DNA from: an uncultured Eubacteriales bacterium
Lineage (GTDB): Bacteria; Bacillota; Clostridia; Oscillospirales; Oscillospiraceae
DNA length: 21,509 nucleotides
NCBI GenBank assembly: GCA_900549545.1
Contig: URPA01000032.1
Span: 1-21,509, forward strand
Direction of reading: 5' to 3'
Shown here: one piece after another, positions 13,593-21,256 of the stretch
How the letters are laid out: each line of letters begins with the position of its first letter
Position numbering within the stretch: the stretch's first letter is position 1
Program-made: the position numbers and the translations under genes
The notes under the pieces: model-generated
What the model was told of the DNA's origin: nothing
Database searches by the model: none
The model's input: only the letters and a program-made list of their open reading frames with translations

Positions 13593-14759
13593 TTACAGCA
13601 GCACCCGGACGCGGAGCACATCGCTCATGGATTTGATCGAGAGCGCCGTGTCCTCGCCGATGCAGGTGTCCAGGTCAACAATAGTGCAGGCGTATTTGCC
13701 GCGGGACTTGTTTATCATGTGCTCGACGTTTATATCCAGCGCGCTTATGAAATCCAGAATACGGGTAAGCATGCGGGGGATGTTGCGGTGGATGACGCAA
13801 AGGCGGCAGGCTCCGGAGCGGCTGAGGAATATATCCGGGAGGTTGACAGAGTTTTTGATGTTGCCGTTTTCAAGATAGTCGTACAGCTCGTTTGCCGCCA
13901 TCACCGCGCAGCGGTCCTCGCTCTCGGGGGTGCAGGCGCCCAGATGCGGCATGGCGATGACATTGGGGGCCTTGAGAATCGTCTCATTGGGAAAATCCGT
14001 CACATATTTTGCGACTCTGCCGCTGTCAAGCGCGGCGGTCATTGCGATATCGTCCACAACCTCGGCGCGGGACTCGTTGATTATTCTCACGCCGGTGCGC
14101 ATCTGGGAAAAGGCCTCGGTACCCAGCATATGGTGTGTGTCCTCGGTATATGGGACATTGATGCTTATATAATCGCTCCGGCGGTAGATGTCCTCCAGCG
14201 AATCCGCGTGAATGACCTCGCGCGAGAGGCGCCACGCGGCGTCGACCGACATGAACGGGTCGTAGCCGTAGACCACCATGCCCAGCTCCAGCGCGGCGTT
14301 TGCCACCAGCGCGCCCACCGCGCCAAGGCCGATGACGCCGAGGGTCTTGCCCAGAAGCTCAGGCCCCGCGAAGGAGGACTTGCCCTTTTCGACAAGGCCG
14401 GGGATCTCCGCGCCCCGGTCGGCGATGGAGCGCACCCAGTCGATGCTGCCAAGAATGTCGCGCGAGGACATGATGAGCGAGCATATCTCCTGCTCCTTGA
14501 CGGCCTCGGCATTCGCGCCGGGGCTGTTAAAGACCGCGATGCCCAGCTCCGCGCACTTTTCGATGGGGATGTTGTTGTACCCCGCCCCCGCGCGGGCGAT
14601 GCCGAGCAGCTCCTCGCCAAAGTCATAATTGTGCAGATCCGCGCTGCGGATGAGCATCCCGTCCGGGTTCTGCACGTCACCGCCGACGGTGCAGCCGCGC
14701 TTTGTCAGCTCCTCGATCCCGCCGGGGGAGATGGTGTTCATGGTCTTTATTTTATACAC
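13593..14759 (-). CDS. serA: D-3-phosphoglycerate dehydrogenase
   Basis: This 388-aa protein catalyses the first step of serine synthesis, oxidation of 3-phosphoglycerate with NAD. The substrate domain flanks a Rossmann NAD domain with GVIGLGAVGALVA (141-153). Active-site residues are R231 (INESRAEVVDD), E259 and H272 (MPHLGACTPESED). A C-terminal ACT-like domain (about 317-388) suggests allosteric control, probably by serine. The length and the MYKIKT start fit the Clostridial short form, which supports the GTG start at 14759 over the ATG at 14741. It overlaps the end of serC by 8 bp, so the two pathway enzymes are made together. Confidence 0.92.
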   Translation of the reverse strand: MYKIKTMNTISPGGIEELTKRGCTVGGDVQNPDGMLIRSADLHNYDFGEELLGIARAGAGYNNIPIEKCAELGIAVFNSPGANAEAVKEQEICSLIMSSRDILGSIDWVRSIADRGAEIPGLVEKGKSSFAGPELLGKTLGVIGLGAVGALVANAALELGMVVYGYDPFMSVDAAWRLSREVIHADSLEDIYRRSDYISINVPYTEDTHHMLGTEAFSQMRTGVRIINESRAEVVDDIAMTAALDSGRVAKYVTDFPNETILKAPNVIAMPHLGACTPESEDRCAVMAANELYDYLENGNIKNSVNLPDIFLSRSGACRLCVIHRNIPRMLTRILDFISALDINVEHMINKSRGKYACTIVDLDTCIGEDTALSIKSMSDVLRVRVLL

Positions 14760-15837
14760 GGTGCTTCACCTCAAAATCTTTCATATGCTCCAACAGCGCC
14801 TGAACGCCCTCCATGGGCATCGCGTTATACAGAGAGGCGCGCATACCCCCGGCCACCTTGTGGCCCTTGAGGTTTATAAGCCCCTTTGCCGCTGCGCTCT
14901 TTACAAACTCTGCGTCAAGCTCAGCGCTCGCGGTGCGGAAGGTGATGTTCATGTCACTGCGGGAATCGCGCTCGGCGTGGGGGATAAACAGGCGGCTGTT
15001 ATCCAGATAATCATACACAAGCGCGGCTCTTTCGCGCTTTATCCGCTCCATGCCATGGACGCCGCCCTGACTCTCCAGCCAGTCAAGCATCAGCCCCAGC
15101 ATGTATATGCACCAGCAGGGCGGGGTGTTGATCATCGAGTCGCCCGCGATAAGCTCATCATAGCACATGACCTGCGGTGTGTACGGAAGCTGCCGCCCGG
15201 CGAGGGCCTTGTCGAGGATGACGACCGTCAGCCCCGCAGGGGCCATGTTCTTCTGCGCCCCGGCGTAGATAAGGCCGAAGCGGGACACGTCCACCGGCTT
15301 TGAGAGAATGTCGGACGACATGTCGCACACGAGCGGCGCGGCGGTTTCGGGCACATAGTTCCACTCTGTGCCGTAGACGGTGTTGTTCGCGCAGTAATAA
15401 AAATACTTCGCGCCCTCGCTGAAATTAAGCTCCGACTGCGCGGGGATGCGGTGAAAGCCCTCCGCCGTGCCGTCATAGGCGATGTTGACGCCTCCGTATT
15501 TAGTGGCTTCCTTCGCAGCCTTCTTTGAGAAGTTGCCGGTGATGGCATAGTCCGCGCTCCCGCCCTCTATCAGGTTCATGGGAATACCCGCGAATTGCAG
15601 GCTAGCCCCGCCCTGAAGGAAGAGAATCTCATAGTTATCAGGCACGCTCAGCGCATTTTTGAGCTTCGCTTTGGTTTCGGCAAAAATCTCCGCAAACATG
15701 GGGCTGCGGTGGCTCATCTCCATGACGGATATGCCGCAGCCGTGGTGATCCAAAAGCTCCCGCTGCGCCGTCTCCAGCACGGAGCGGGGCATGATGGAGG
15801 GTCCCGCCGAAAAATTATATACTCTTCTTGCTGCCAT
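14752..15837 (-). CDS. serC: Phosphoserine aminotransferase
   Basis: A 361-aa class V PLP aminotransferase that converts 3-phosphohydroxypyruvate and glutamate to phosphoserine. Motifs: RVYNFSAGPSIMP (5-17), ISVMEMSHRSP (36-46), LFLQGGASLQF (72-82), and YAGAQKNMAPAG (191-202) with the PLP lysine K196. Two ATGs are possible. The one at 15837 is preferred because the only GGAG site directly abuts the ATG at 15846 but lies 9 bases before the second. It leads the serC-serA-mtnN-gtrII unit from a strong promoter (15884-15912). No phosphoserine phosphatase gene is in the window. Confidence 0.93.
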   Translation of the reverse strand: MAARRVYNFSAGPSIMPRSVLETAQRELLDHHGCGISVMEMSHRSPMFAEIFAETKAKLKNALSVPDNYEILFLQGGASLQFAGIPMNLIEGGSADYAITGNFSKKAAKEATKYGGVNIAYDGTAEGFHRIPAQSELNFSEGAKYFYYCANNTVYGTEWNYVPETAAPLVCDMSSDILSKPVDVSRFGLIYAGAQKNMAPAGLTVVILDKALAGRQLPYTPQVMCYDELIAGDSMINTPPCWCIYMLGLMLDWLESQGGVHGMERIKRERAALVYDYLDNSRLFIPHAERDSRSDMNITFRTASAELDAEFVKSAAAKGLINLKGHKVAGGMRASLYNAMPMEGVQALLEHMKDFEVKHRV

Positions 15838-15883
15838 TGTTTTCATCTCCGAAAAATTGACAAAAAATTATCTGCAAAATTGA

Positions 15884-15912
15884 ATTATACAATAACTGAG
15901 CCTGCCCGTCAA
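15884..15912 (-). promoter_or_regulatory. Sigma-A promoter of the serine operon
   Basis: Minus-strand reading: -35 TTGACG (15907-15912), 17-bp spacer, -10 TATAAT (15884-15889, perfect). The -35 box overlaps the final codons and TGA stop (15909-15911) of the upstream mtaB gene. The leader to serC is about 40 bases. Confidence 0.78.
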
Positions 15913-17195
15913 ACGATTTCGCCTATCAGTTCATCGCCCGAGACGCCCGTGATGCGCACGGGTAAAATCTGCCCTCTCAGCCCCGTACCGGGGACGCTGA
16001 CGACAAGATAGGTGTCGCTGTGGCCGGAGCAGCGCCCGCCCTCCTCGTGCTCGAAAAGCACCGGCAGGATAAGGCCCACGCTCTCCTGTAAAAAGGCCTG
16101 GTGCAGCTCTTCGGCAATAAGCCCGGCCTCGTGAGCGCGCGTTGATTTCACCGCCTGCGTCAGCTGCATGGGCATGCTGTCCGCCGGGGTGCCGGGGCGG
16201 CGGGAGTAGGGGAAGATGTGCATTGCGGAGAAGGCGCAGCGGCGGATAAACTCAAGGGTGTCCTGCTGGTCCTGCTCCGTCTCGCCGGGAAAGCCTGTTA
16301 TCAGATCGCAGGCGATGGCACAGCCGGGGAAGTATTTTCGCAGCAGGCACACCGCCTCATAAAAGCGCGCGGTGTCGTACTTGCGGTTCATGTTCTTGAG
16401 CGTCCTGTCGCAGCCGGATTGAAGCGAGAGATGAAAATGCCGGCAGAGCTTATTTGTCGCTGCAATGCGGCGGCAAAAATCCTCGGTTATGACCGTCGGC
16501 TCGAGCGAACCCAGACGTATACGCATATCGCCGCAGCCGTTGGCCACGGCCTCAATAACATCGGCAAGGCCGGGCCTGCCGGGCAGGTCCGCCCCATAGG
16601 AGGCGACCTCGATACCTGTCAGCACCAGCTCCTTGTAGCCCTCAGCGCTAAGCCTCCGGGCCTCGGCGGCGGCCTCATCCATCGGCAGGCTTCTCAGCCG
16701 CCCGCGGGTGTAGGGGATGATGCAGTAGGTGCAGAAATTGACGCAGCCGTCCTGAATTTTGAGCATCGCGCGTGTGCGCCCGGCGAGGGCCCCGGCGGGC
16801 AGGCGCTCAATGCTGCGGCGCTTGAAGGGCTCGTCAATGCGCTGCTCCCCCTCGCCGCCGCTGACGGCCTTTTCGACCGCCGCGATAAAATCGCCCCGGT
16901 CGGCCGCACCGAAAATGACGCTCGCGCCGAGCTTTTCTGCCTCCTCCGGACTAATCTGCGAGTAGCAGCCGCAGACGCCCAGCACCGCGCCGGGGTTTTC
17001 GTCCCGCAGGCGGCGGATGGCCTGCCTCGATTTGCGCCCGGACTCGGCGGTGACGGCGCAGGTGTTGACGACTATCGCGTCCGCAATTTCACCGGCGATG
17101 GCGGGGCTGTGCCCGTGGCTCTGGAGCATCGCCTCCATCGCCTGCGTCTCATATTGGTTGACCTTGCAGCCGAGAGTTGTTATAATATACTTCAT
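15909..17195 (-). CDS. mtaB: tRNA t6A37 methylthiotransferase MtaB
   Basis: A 428-aa radical-SAM methylthiotransferase that converts t6A37 to ms2t6A in ANN-decoding tRNAs. The N-terminal UPF0004 domain supplies the auxiliary [4Fe-4S] ligands C10 (TLGCKVNQYE), C46 (NTCAVT) and C77 (GCYSQ). The radical-SAM motif C151-x3-C155-x2-C158 (DGCVNFCTYCIIPYTRGR) follows, and a TRAM-like RNA-binding domain closes the protein (about 365-428). CKVNQYE distinguishes MtaB from MiaB and RimO. The ATG at 17195, with CGGAG 7 bases upstream, starts the conserved MKYIITTLGC; the longer open frame upstream was rejected because it runs into the divergent cysteine desulfurase gene. Confidence 0.92.
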   Translation of the reverse strand: MKYIITTLGCKVNQYETQAMEAMLQSHGHSPAIAGEIADAIVVNTCAVTAESGRKSRQAIRRLRDENPGAVLGVCGCYSQISPEEAEKLGASVIFGAADRGDFIAAVEKAVSGGEGEQRIDEPFKRRSIERLPAGALAGRTRAMLKIQDGCVNFCTYCIIPYTRGRLRSLPMDEAAAEARRLSAEGYKELVLTGIEVASYGADLPGRPGLADVIEAVANGCGDMRIRLGSLEPTVITEDFCRRIAATNKLCRHFHLSLQSGCDRTLKNMNRKYDTARFYEAVCLLRKYFPGCAIACDLITGFPGETEQDQQDTLEFIRRCAFSAMHIFPYSRRPGTPADSMPMQLTQAVKSTRAHEAGLIAEELHQAFLQESVGLILPVLFEHEEGGRCSGHSDTYLVVSVPGTGLRGQILPVRITGVSGDELIGEIV

Positions 17196-17248
17196 GTTTT
17201 TCTCCGGATAATTTCGATAATATATAAGAAATAGGAGTGTTTGAAACC
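17196..17248. promoter_or_regulatory. Divergent mtaB / cysteine desulfurase intergenic region
   Basis: The 53-bp AT-rich gap must serve two divergent genes. For mtaB a possible minus-strand promoter is TTCAAA-N17-TATTAT, with its -35 inside the start of the cysteine desulfurase gene. For the plus-strand gene, GATAATATATAAG near 17218-17230 could supply a -10, but the TAGGAG ribosome site lies only a few bases later, so that transcript would have almost no leader. Neither promoter is convincing. Confidence 0.3.
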
Positions 17249-18385
17249 GTGGAACACTATCTTGATAATTCCGCCACAACAAGGGTCTGCCCCGAGGCGG
17301 CGCAGGCCGCGCTTATGGCGATGACCGAGGTTTACGGAAACCCCAGCTCCACCCATACGCTGGGCAGGGAGGCCAAAAAGCTGCTGGATAAATCCCGCGC
17401 GCAGGTCGCGGCGGCGCTGGGCTGCGCGCCAAATGAGCTCGTGTTTACCTCCTGCGGCTCGGAGAGCGGCAACTGGGCGCTGCTCGGCGGCGCGGAGAGC
17501 ATGAAGCGCGCAGGCAGGCACATCATCAGCTCCATGGTGGAGCATGACGCCGTGCGCAAAAGCCTTGACGAGCTTGAAAGCCGGGGCTTTGAGGTCACAA
17601 GGCTGAGGCCCGACAGCACAGGGGCCATCCCCGTCTCCGCTGTCATTGACGCGCTCCGCCCTGATACTATACTCGTTTCTCTCATGCTGGTCAACAACGA
17701 AACCGGCGCTGTGACGGATATTTCCGCAATTTCCGCCGCGATGAAGGCGGCGGGCTCCAAGGCCCTGCTGCATACGGACGCTGTGCAGGCCTTCATGAAG
17801 CTGCCCTTCACCGCCAAAAAGCTCGGCGCTGACATGATAAGCATCAGCGGGCACAAGATTCACGCGCCCAAGGGCATCGGCGCGCTGTATATCAGAAGCG
17901 GCCTTCGCCTCAAGCCCTTTATCGTCGGCGGCGGGCAGGAGAATGAGCGCCGCGCCGGGACCGAGGCCATGCCCCAGATAGCCGCCTTTGCTGCCGCCTG
18001 TGAGGCGGGCCGCGCGGGGCTTGAGGAAAACTGCCGCCGCATGGCGGAGCTTCGCCAGAGGGCGATGGATACGCTCCGCGCGGGCATCCCGGAGATTCGC
18101 TTTATCGAGAGCGCCGCGCCCCACATCCTGAGCCTGTCCCTGCCGGGATTTCGCAGCGAGGTGCTGATGAATTTCCTCGAAGCGCGGGAGATTTATACGT
18201 CAAAAAGCTCCGCCTGCAAAAAGGGCGGGCGGAGCCATGTGCTGGAGGCCATGGGGCTGCCGTCGAACGTGATCGACGGCGCGCTGCGCATCAGCTTTTC
18301 GCGCTTCACGACGCAGCAGGACGTCGACACCCTGTGCGACGCGCTCCGCGAGGCAAAGCAGTCACTGTTTCCGGTTCTCCGGTGA
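17249..18385 (+). CDS. Cysteine desulfurase, NifS/IscS family
   Basis: A 378-aa class V PLP enzyme that removes sulfur from cysteine as an enzyme-bound persulfide for Fe-S clusters or tRNA thiolation. Motifs: HYLDNSATT (3-11), YGNPSSTHTLG (29-39), the pyridoxal-contact H99 in VEHD, ISGHKIHAPKG (199-209) with PLP lysine K203, GGGQENERRAGTE (227-239), and SSACKKGG with catalytic C323. The short SSAC loop and GGGQE fit the group I (NifS/IscS-like) class. A GTG at 17249 gives the usual short N terminus and lies 11 bases after TAGGAG; a GTG at 17237 overlaps that site. It is divergent from mtaB. No thiI or iscU neighbour is present. Its end overlaps the convergent AI-2E gene by 24 bp. Confidence 0.9.
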   Translation: MEHYLDNSATTRVCPEAAQAALMAMTEVYGNPSSTHTLGREAKKLLDKSRAQVAAALGCAPNELVFTSCGSESGNWALLGGAESMKRAGRHIISSMVEHDAVRKSLDELESRGFEVTRLRPDSTGAIPVSAVIDALRPDTILVSLMLVNNETGAVTDISAISAAMKAAGSKALLHTDAVQAFMKLPFTAKKLGADMISISGHKIHAPKGIGALYIRSGLRLKPFIVGGGQENERRAGTEAMPQIAAFAAACEAGRAGLEENCRRMAELRQRAMDTLRAGIPEIRFIESAAPHILSLSLPGFRSEVLMNFLEAREIYTSKSSACKKGGRSHVLEAMGLPSNVIDGALRISFSRFTTQQDVDTLCDALREAKQSLFPVLR

Positions 18386-19663
18386 ATCGCCGGGCGGTTC
18401 CGAAGCTTTCTTCTCCTCCGCTTCGGTATGCCGGATCGGCATTTTCGTCTCCTGATCGATAGCGTCAATATTCATGTACTGCGCGGTCTCCGTTTGGAGG
18501 CCGTGCTTTTTTAATCCGTGCTCCACCAGCCGGCGCAGCCCCTCATATACCACGACGAACACCGGAACGCCGAGCAGCATGCCAATCACGCCGAACAGGC
18601 CGCCGCCGAGCAAAATGGCAAACATGATCCAGAAGCCGCTGATGCCCGTGGAGCTGCCGAGGATTTTGGGCCCGATGATATTGCCGTCGATCTGCTGCAG
18701 AATGATGACGAAAACCACGAAGATCAGGCATTTCATTGGGGACACGAGAAGAATAATCAGCGCCGACGGCACCGCGCCGATGAACGGGCCGAACACCGGG
18801 ATGATATTCGTCACGCCCACGATCACGCTGATCAGCACCACGTACGGCATGCGCAGCAGGCTGCAGCAGATGTAGCAGAGGATGCCGATGATGAGCGAAT
18901 CAATCACCTTGCCGCGGATAAAGCCCATAAAGGCCGAGTCTGTAAACCGGGTGGCGCTCATGATTTTTTCCGCAGTTTCAATCGAGAAGATGCTATAGAG
19001 CACTTTCTTGGATTTCGCGCCGAATTCCTCGGTATTAAACAACAAATAGCACGCAACGACGAAGCCGATCAGCACATCCAGAACGCCGCGCAGCACCGAG
19101 TATACGCCTGCGGAGACGCTGGTGACCACCTTGCCCATGGTCGGCAGCACCGCCGTCTTGATCCAGTCCAGCACACTGTCGGAGATATTGCCCGTCGCCT
19201 CCAGCAGCACGCTTTCCAGCTGCGGATAGTCCTCAAAAAAGCGCTCAATCCAGCCGGTAACGGTGTCGTAATACTCCGGCGAATTGACGATGATGCTCTC
19301 AATGCTGGAAATGAGCTGCGGAATGATGAGCCACAGCAGCGCGGCGACGCACAGCAGCGCCACCACGATCGAAAACAAAACGGACAAGCCGCGCGCAAGT
19401 ACCGCGCCGTTTTTCTTCGGCGCGATCTTGTTCAGCAGCGGCGTAAAAACGCTTCGCTCAAACAGTTTGGTGAGCGGCCAGAGGAGATACGCGATCACCA
19501 GGCCCCAGATGATCGGACTGAGGATACCGAGCAGCGCATTGATGCCGTCCACCACGACGCCGCCGTGCTGAAGCAGCATATAAAACACAATCGCGCCCGC
19601 GATCACGCAAAATGCCGTAAGCCCCCAGCCCAGATATTTATTGTCGGAATTGAACTTCTTCAT
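18362..19663 (-). CDS. AI-2E family transporter (UPF0118/PerM-like)
   Basis: A 433-aa polytopic membrane protein with the family layout. It has two N-terminal helices (about 12-33 and 38-60), another near 90-118, a large amphipathic extracellular segment (about 120-200) and a C-terminal block of helices. That block includes LRMPYVVLISVIVGVTNIIP and FGPFIGAVPSALIILLVSP, the most conserved stretch of UPF0118/AI-2E proteins. Members export small molecules or ions; the AI-2 exporter label comes from one homologue and should not be taken as function here. The last ~35 residues are a charged, disordered tail. Its stop lies inside the end of the cysteine desulfurase gene. The ribosome site is weak (AGGGG, 12 bases). 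Confidence 0.88.
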   Translation of the reverse strand: MKKFNSDNKYLGWGLTAFCVIAGAIVFYMLLQHGGVVVDGINALLGILSPIIWGLVIAYLLWPLTKLFERSVFTPLLNKIAPKKNGAVLARGLSVLFSIVVALLCVAALLWLIIPQLISSIESIIVNSPEYYDTVTGWIERFFEDYPQLESVLLEATGNISDSVLDWIKTAVLPTMGKVVTSVSAGVYSVLRGVLDVLIGFVVACYLLFNTEEFGAKSKKVLYSIFSIETAEKIMSATRFTDSAFMGFIRGKVIDSLIIGILCYICCSLLRMPYVVLISVIVGVTNIIPVFGPFIGAVPSALIILLVSPMKCLIFVVFVIILQQIDGNIIGPKILGSSTGISGFWIMFAILLGGGLFGVIGMLLGVPVFVVVYEGLRRLVEHGLKKHGLQTETAQYMNIDAIDQETKMPIRHTEAEEKKASEPPGDSPENRKQ

Positions 19664-19709
19664 ACTTTGTGATGCCCCTGTTTCTCACTCTGCTTTTGAT
19701 TCTTCCCAT

Positions 19710-19739
19710 ATTGTACTATTTTGCACCGCCGCACGTCAA
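19710..19739 (-). promoter_or_regulatory. Promoter of the AI-2E family gene
   Basis: Minus-strand reading: -35 TTGACG (19734-19739), 18-bp spacer, -10 TACAAT (19710-19715), giving a leader of about 40 bases to the ATG at 19663. Confidence 0.62.
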
Positions 19740-19975
19740 CCGCAAGAATGAGATTTTTGCATCTCCTTTGCATTTCTTCTTAAAATTCGACAAAATCTGC
19801 GCACCCGGTAGACATAAAAATGTTATGAACTCTGTTGAAAATGTTGGCAAGTCCTGATTTTGCAGCAAAATTACAGCCAAAACCGGCTGATCCGGCGGCG
19901 GCGATCATACATTGGAACAAAGACCGCCGCAGCGCAGGACGAAGTTCCGGCTGGCGGCTGATGATAGGAGGAACT
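19740..19975 (+). other. Leader region of the D,D-carboxypeptidase gene
   Basis: Together with the minus-strand promoter above, this fills the 312-bp gap 19664-19975. I see no gene in it. The plus-strand promoter of dacA must lie here, but no convincing hexamer pair stood out; TTGCAT-N17-CAAAAT near 19769 is weak. An imperfect GC-rich hairpin (19924-19957: CCGC with GCGG, CAGC with GCTG, GGA with TCC) ends 8 bp before the AGGAGG ribosome site (19966-19971) and could modulate translation. A longer in-frame start at 19835 lacks a ribosome site and was not used. Confidence 0.4.
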
Positions 19976-21106
19976 ATGAAAAGACTGTTTGCCACAATTC
20001 TTTTACTCTCGCTGCTGACCATGCCGGCGCTGGCCGTGACCACGCCGGAGGAAGATGAACTGAGCCTCACCGCTCCGTCCGCCGTCCTTATGGAGCGGAC
20101 GACCGGCACGCTTTTGTACGAGAAAAACGGGCACGAGCGCATGTCGCCCGCGAGTGTGACAAAGATCATGACCCTGCTGCTGATCGCCGAACAGATCGAA
20201 AGCGGCGCGCTGACGAAAGACGACATGGTGTCTGCCAGCAGCCACGCCGCGTCCATGGGCGGCAGCCAGATCTGGCTGGAGGAGGGCGAGCAGATGTCGG
20301 TACACGAAATGCTCAAGTGCATCGCCGTGTCCTCCGCCAACGACTGCGCTGTCGCCATGGCCGAGAAGATCGCCGGCTCCGAGGAGGCCTTTGTCAAACG
20401 AATGAACGAGCGCGCGCAGCAGCTCGGCATGCAGGATACACACTTCGTCAACTGCACGGGACTGACTGACGACGCGGAGCACTATACCTCAGCCTATGAC
20501 ATCGCGCTCATGTCACGCGAGCTGCTGCAATACACATGGCTGCAGGAATACACGACCATCTGGATGGACACCGTGCGCGACGGGCGCTTCGGTCTGACGA
20601 ACACAAACCGGCTGGTGCGCACCTATGAAGGCGCGACGGGGCTGAAAACCGGCTTCACGCAGCAGGCAATGTACTGTCTGTCCGCCAGCGCGGAGCGGGA
20701 CGGCGCTGAATTCATCGCCGTCGTCATGCATGCGCCGACCTCCGCCGACCGGTTTGAGGATGCAAAAACGCTTCTGAACTATGCCTTTGCCAATTACACC
20801 GTCTATTCCCTCGCCGCCAATGTCGCGCTGCCGCCGGTGCGCGTGGAGCTGGGCGCGGCGGAGAGCGTGCAGCCGGTGTGCGAGGGCGCGCAGACGCTTG
20901 TGGTGAACAAGGGCGGCGGAGAAATCCAGTGCGAAGTTTCGCTGCCGGAATCCGTGCGCGCGCCGGTCGAGCAAGGCGCGCTGCTCGGCAAGGTCACTGT
21001 TTCGGACAATACGGGCGTACTGGCGGAGCTGCCGCTCGTCGCGCCGGAGCCGGTCGCGCGCATGTCTGTGCCGAAGCTGTGGCTGGTGCTCCTGAAGCAG
21101 CTTTGA
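19976..21106 (+). CDS. dacA: D-alanyl-D-alanine carboxypeptidase (PBP5/DacF-like)
   Basis: A 376-aa low-molecular-weight penicillin-binding protein that trims the terminal D-Ala from peptidoglycan stem peptides outside the membrane. A signal peptide (1-20, cleavage after ALA) precedes the peptidase S11 domain, which has SxxK (S60-V-T-K63), SxN (S120-A-N122) and KTG (K224-T-G226). A C-terminal beta domain (about 280-360) follows. It ends in PKLWLVLLKQL, a short hydrophobic/amphipathic helix suited to membrane anchoring. The ATG at 19976 with AGGAGG 4 bases upstream starts the signal peptide. The sporulation paralogue DacF/DacB cannot be excluded, so the symbol is provisional. pgi follows on the same strand from its own promoter. 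Confidence 0.88.
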   Translation: MKRLFATILLLSLLTMPALAVTTPEEDELSLTAPSAVLMERTTGTLLYEKNGHERMSPASVTKIMTLLLIAEQIESGALTKDDMVSASSHAASMGGSQIWLEEGEQMSVHEMLKCIAVSSANDCAVAMAEKIAGSEEAFVKRMNERAQQLGMQDTHFVNCTGLTDDAEHYTSAYDIALMSRELLQYTWLQEYTTIWMDTVRDGRFGLTNTNRLVRTYEGATGLKTGFTQQAMYCLSASAERDGAEFIAVVMHAPTSADRFEDAKTLLNYAFANYTVYSLAANVALPPVRVELGAAESVQPVCEGAQTLVVNKGGGEIQCEVSLPESVRAPVEQGALLGKVTVSDNTGVLAELPLVAPEPVARMSVPKLWLVLLKQL

Positions 21107-21183
21107 TCGGGTTGATTTTCCCCACATCCTGTAAAGAAATTCGAAAAAAATGAGCTGCTTCCACCACAAACGACGGATTTTTC

Positions 21184-21211
21184 TTGCGAAAAAATCAGTT
21201 TGGTGTATACT
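21184..21211 (+). promoter_or_regulatory. Promoter of pgi
   Basis: TTGCGA (21184-21189), 16-bp spacer, TATACT (21206-21211), about 45 bases before the pgi ATG. The imperfect repeat GTATAC/GTTATAC just around and after the -10 may be an operator, but this is weak. The rest of 21107-21256 shows no gene and no clear terminator for the upstream gene. Confidence 0.55.
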
Positions 21212-21256
21212 GGTGTTATACGAATTCAATCTGCAACAGAGAGAAGGAAACCCATC

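Noticed and set aside
17196..17282. A 29-residue N-terminal extension of MtaB
   Set aside because: It overlaps the divergent desulfurase gene and precedes the conserved MKYIITTLGC start, which has its own ribosome site.
18518..19672. A 384-codon plus-strand open frame
   Set aside because: Antisense to the AI-2E family gene; the His/Asp/Ala-rich product is the mirror of membrane-protein codons.
19669..19857. A 62-codon plus-strand open frame in the intergenic gap
   Set aside because: It crosses the AI-2E promoter, lacks a ribosome site and has no recognisable protein features beyond a chance hydrophobic start.
19835..19975. A 47-residue N-terminal extension of the D,D-carboxypeptidase
   Set aside because: No ribosome site; it would bury the clear signal peptide that starts at 19976.
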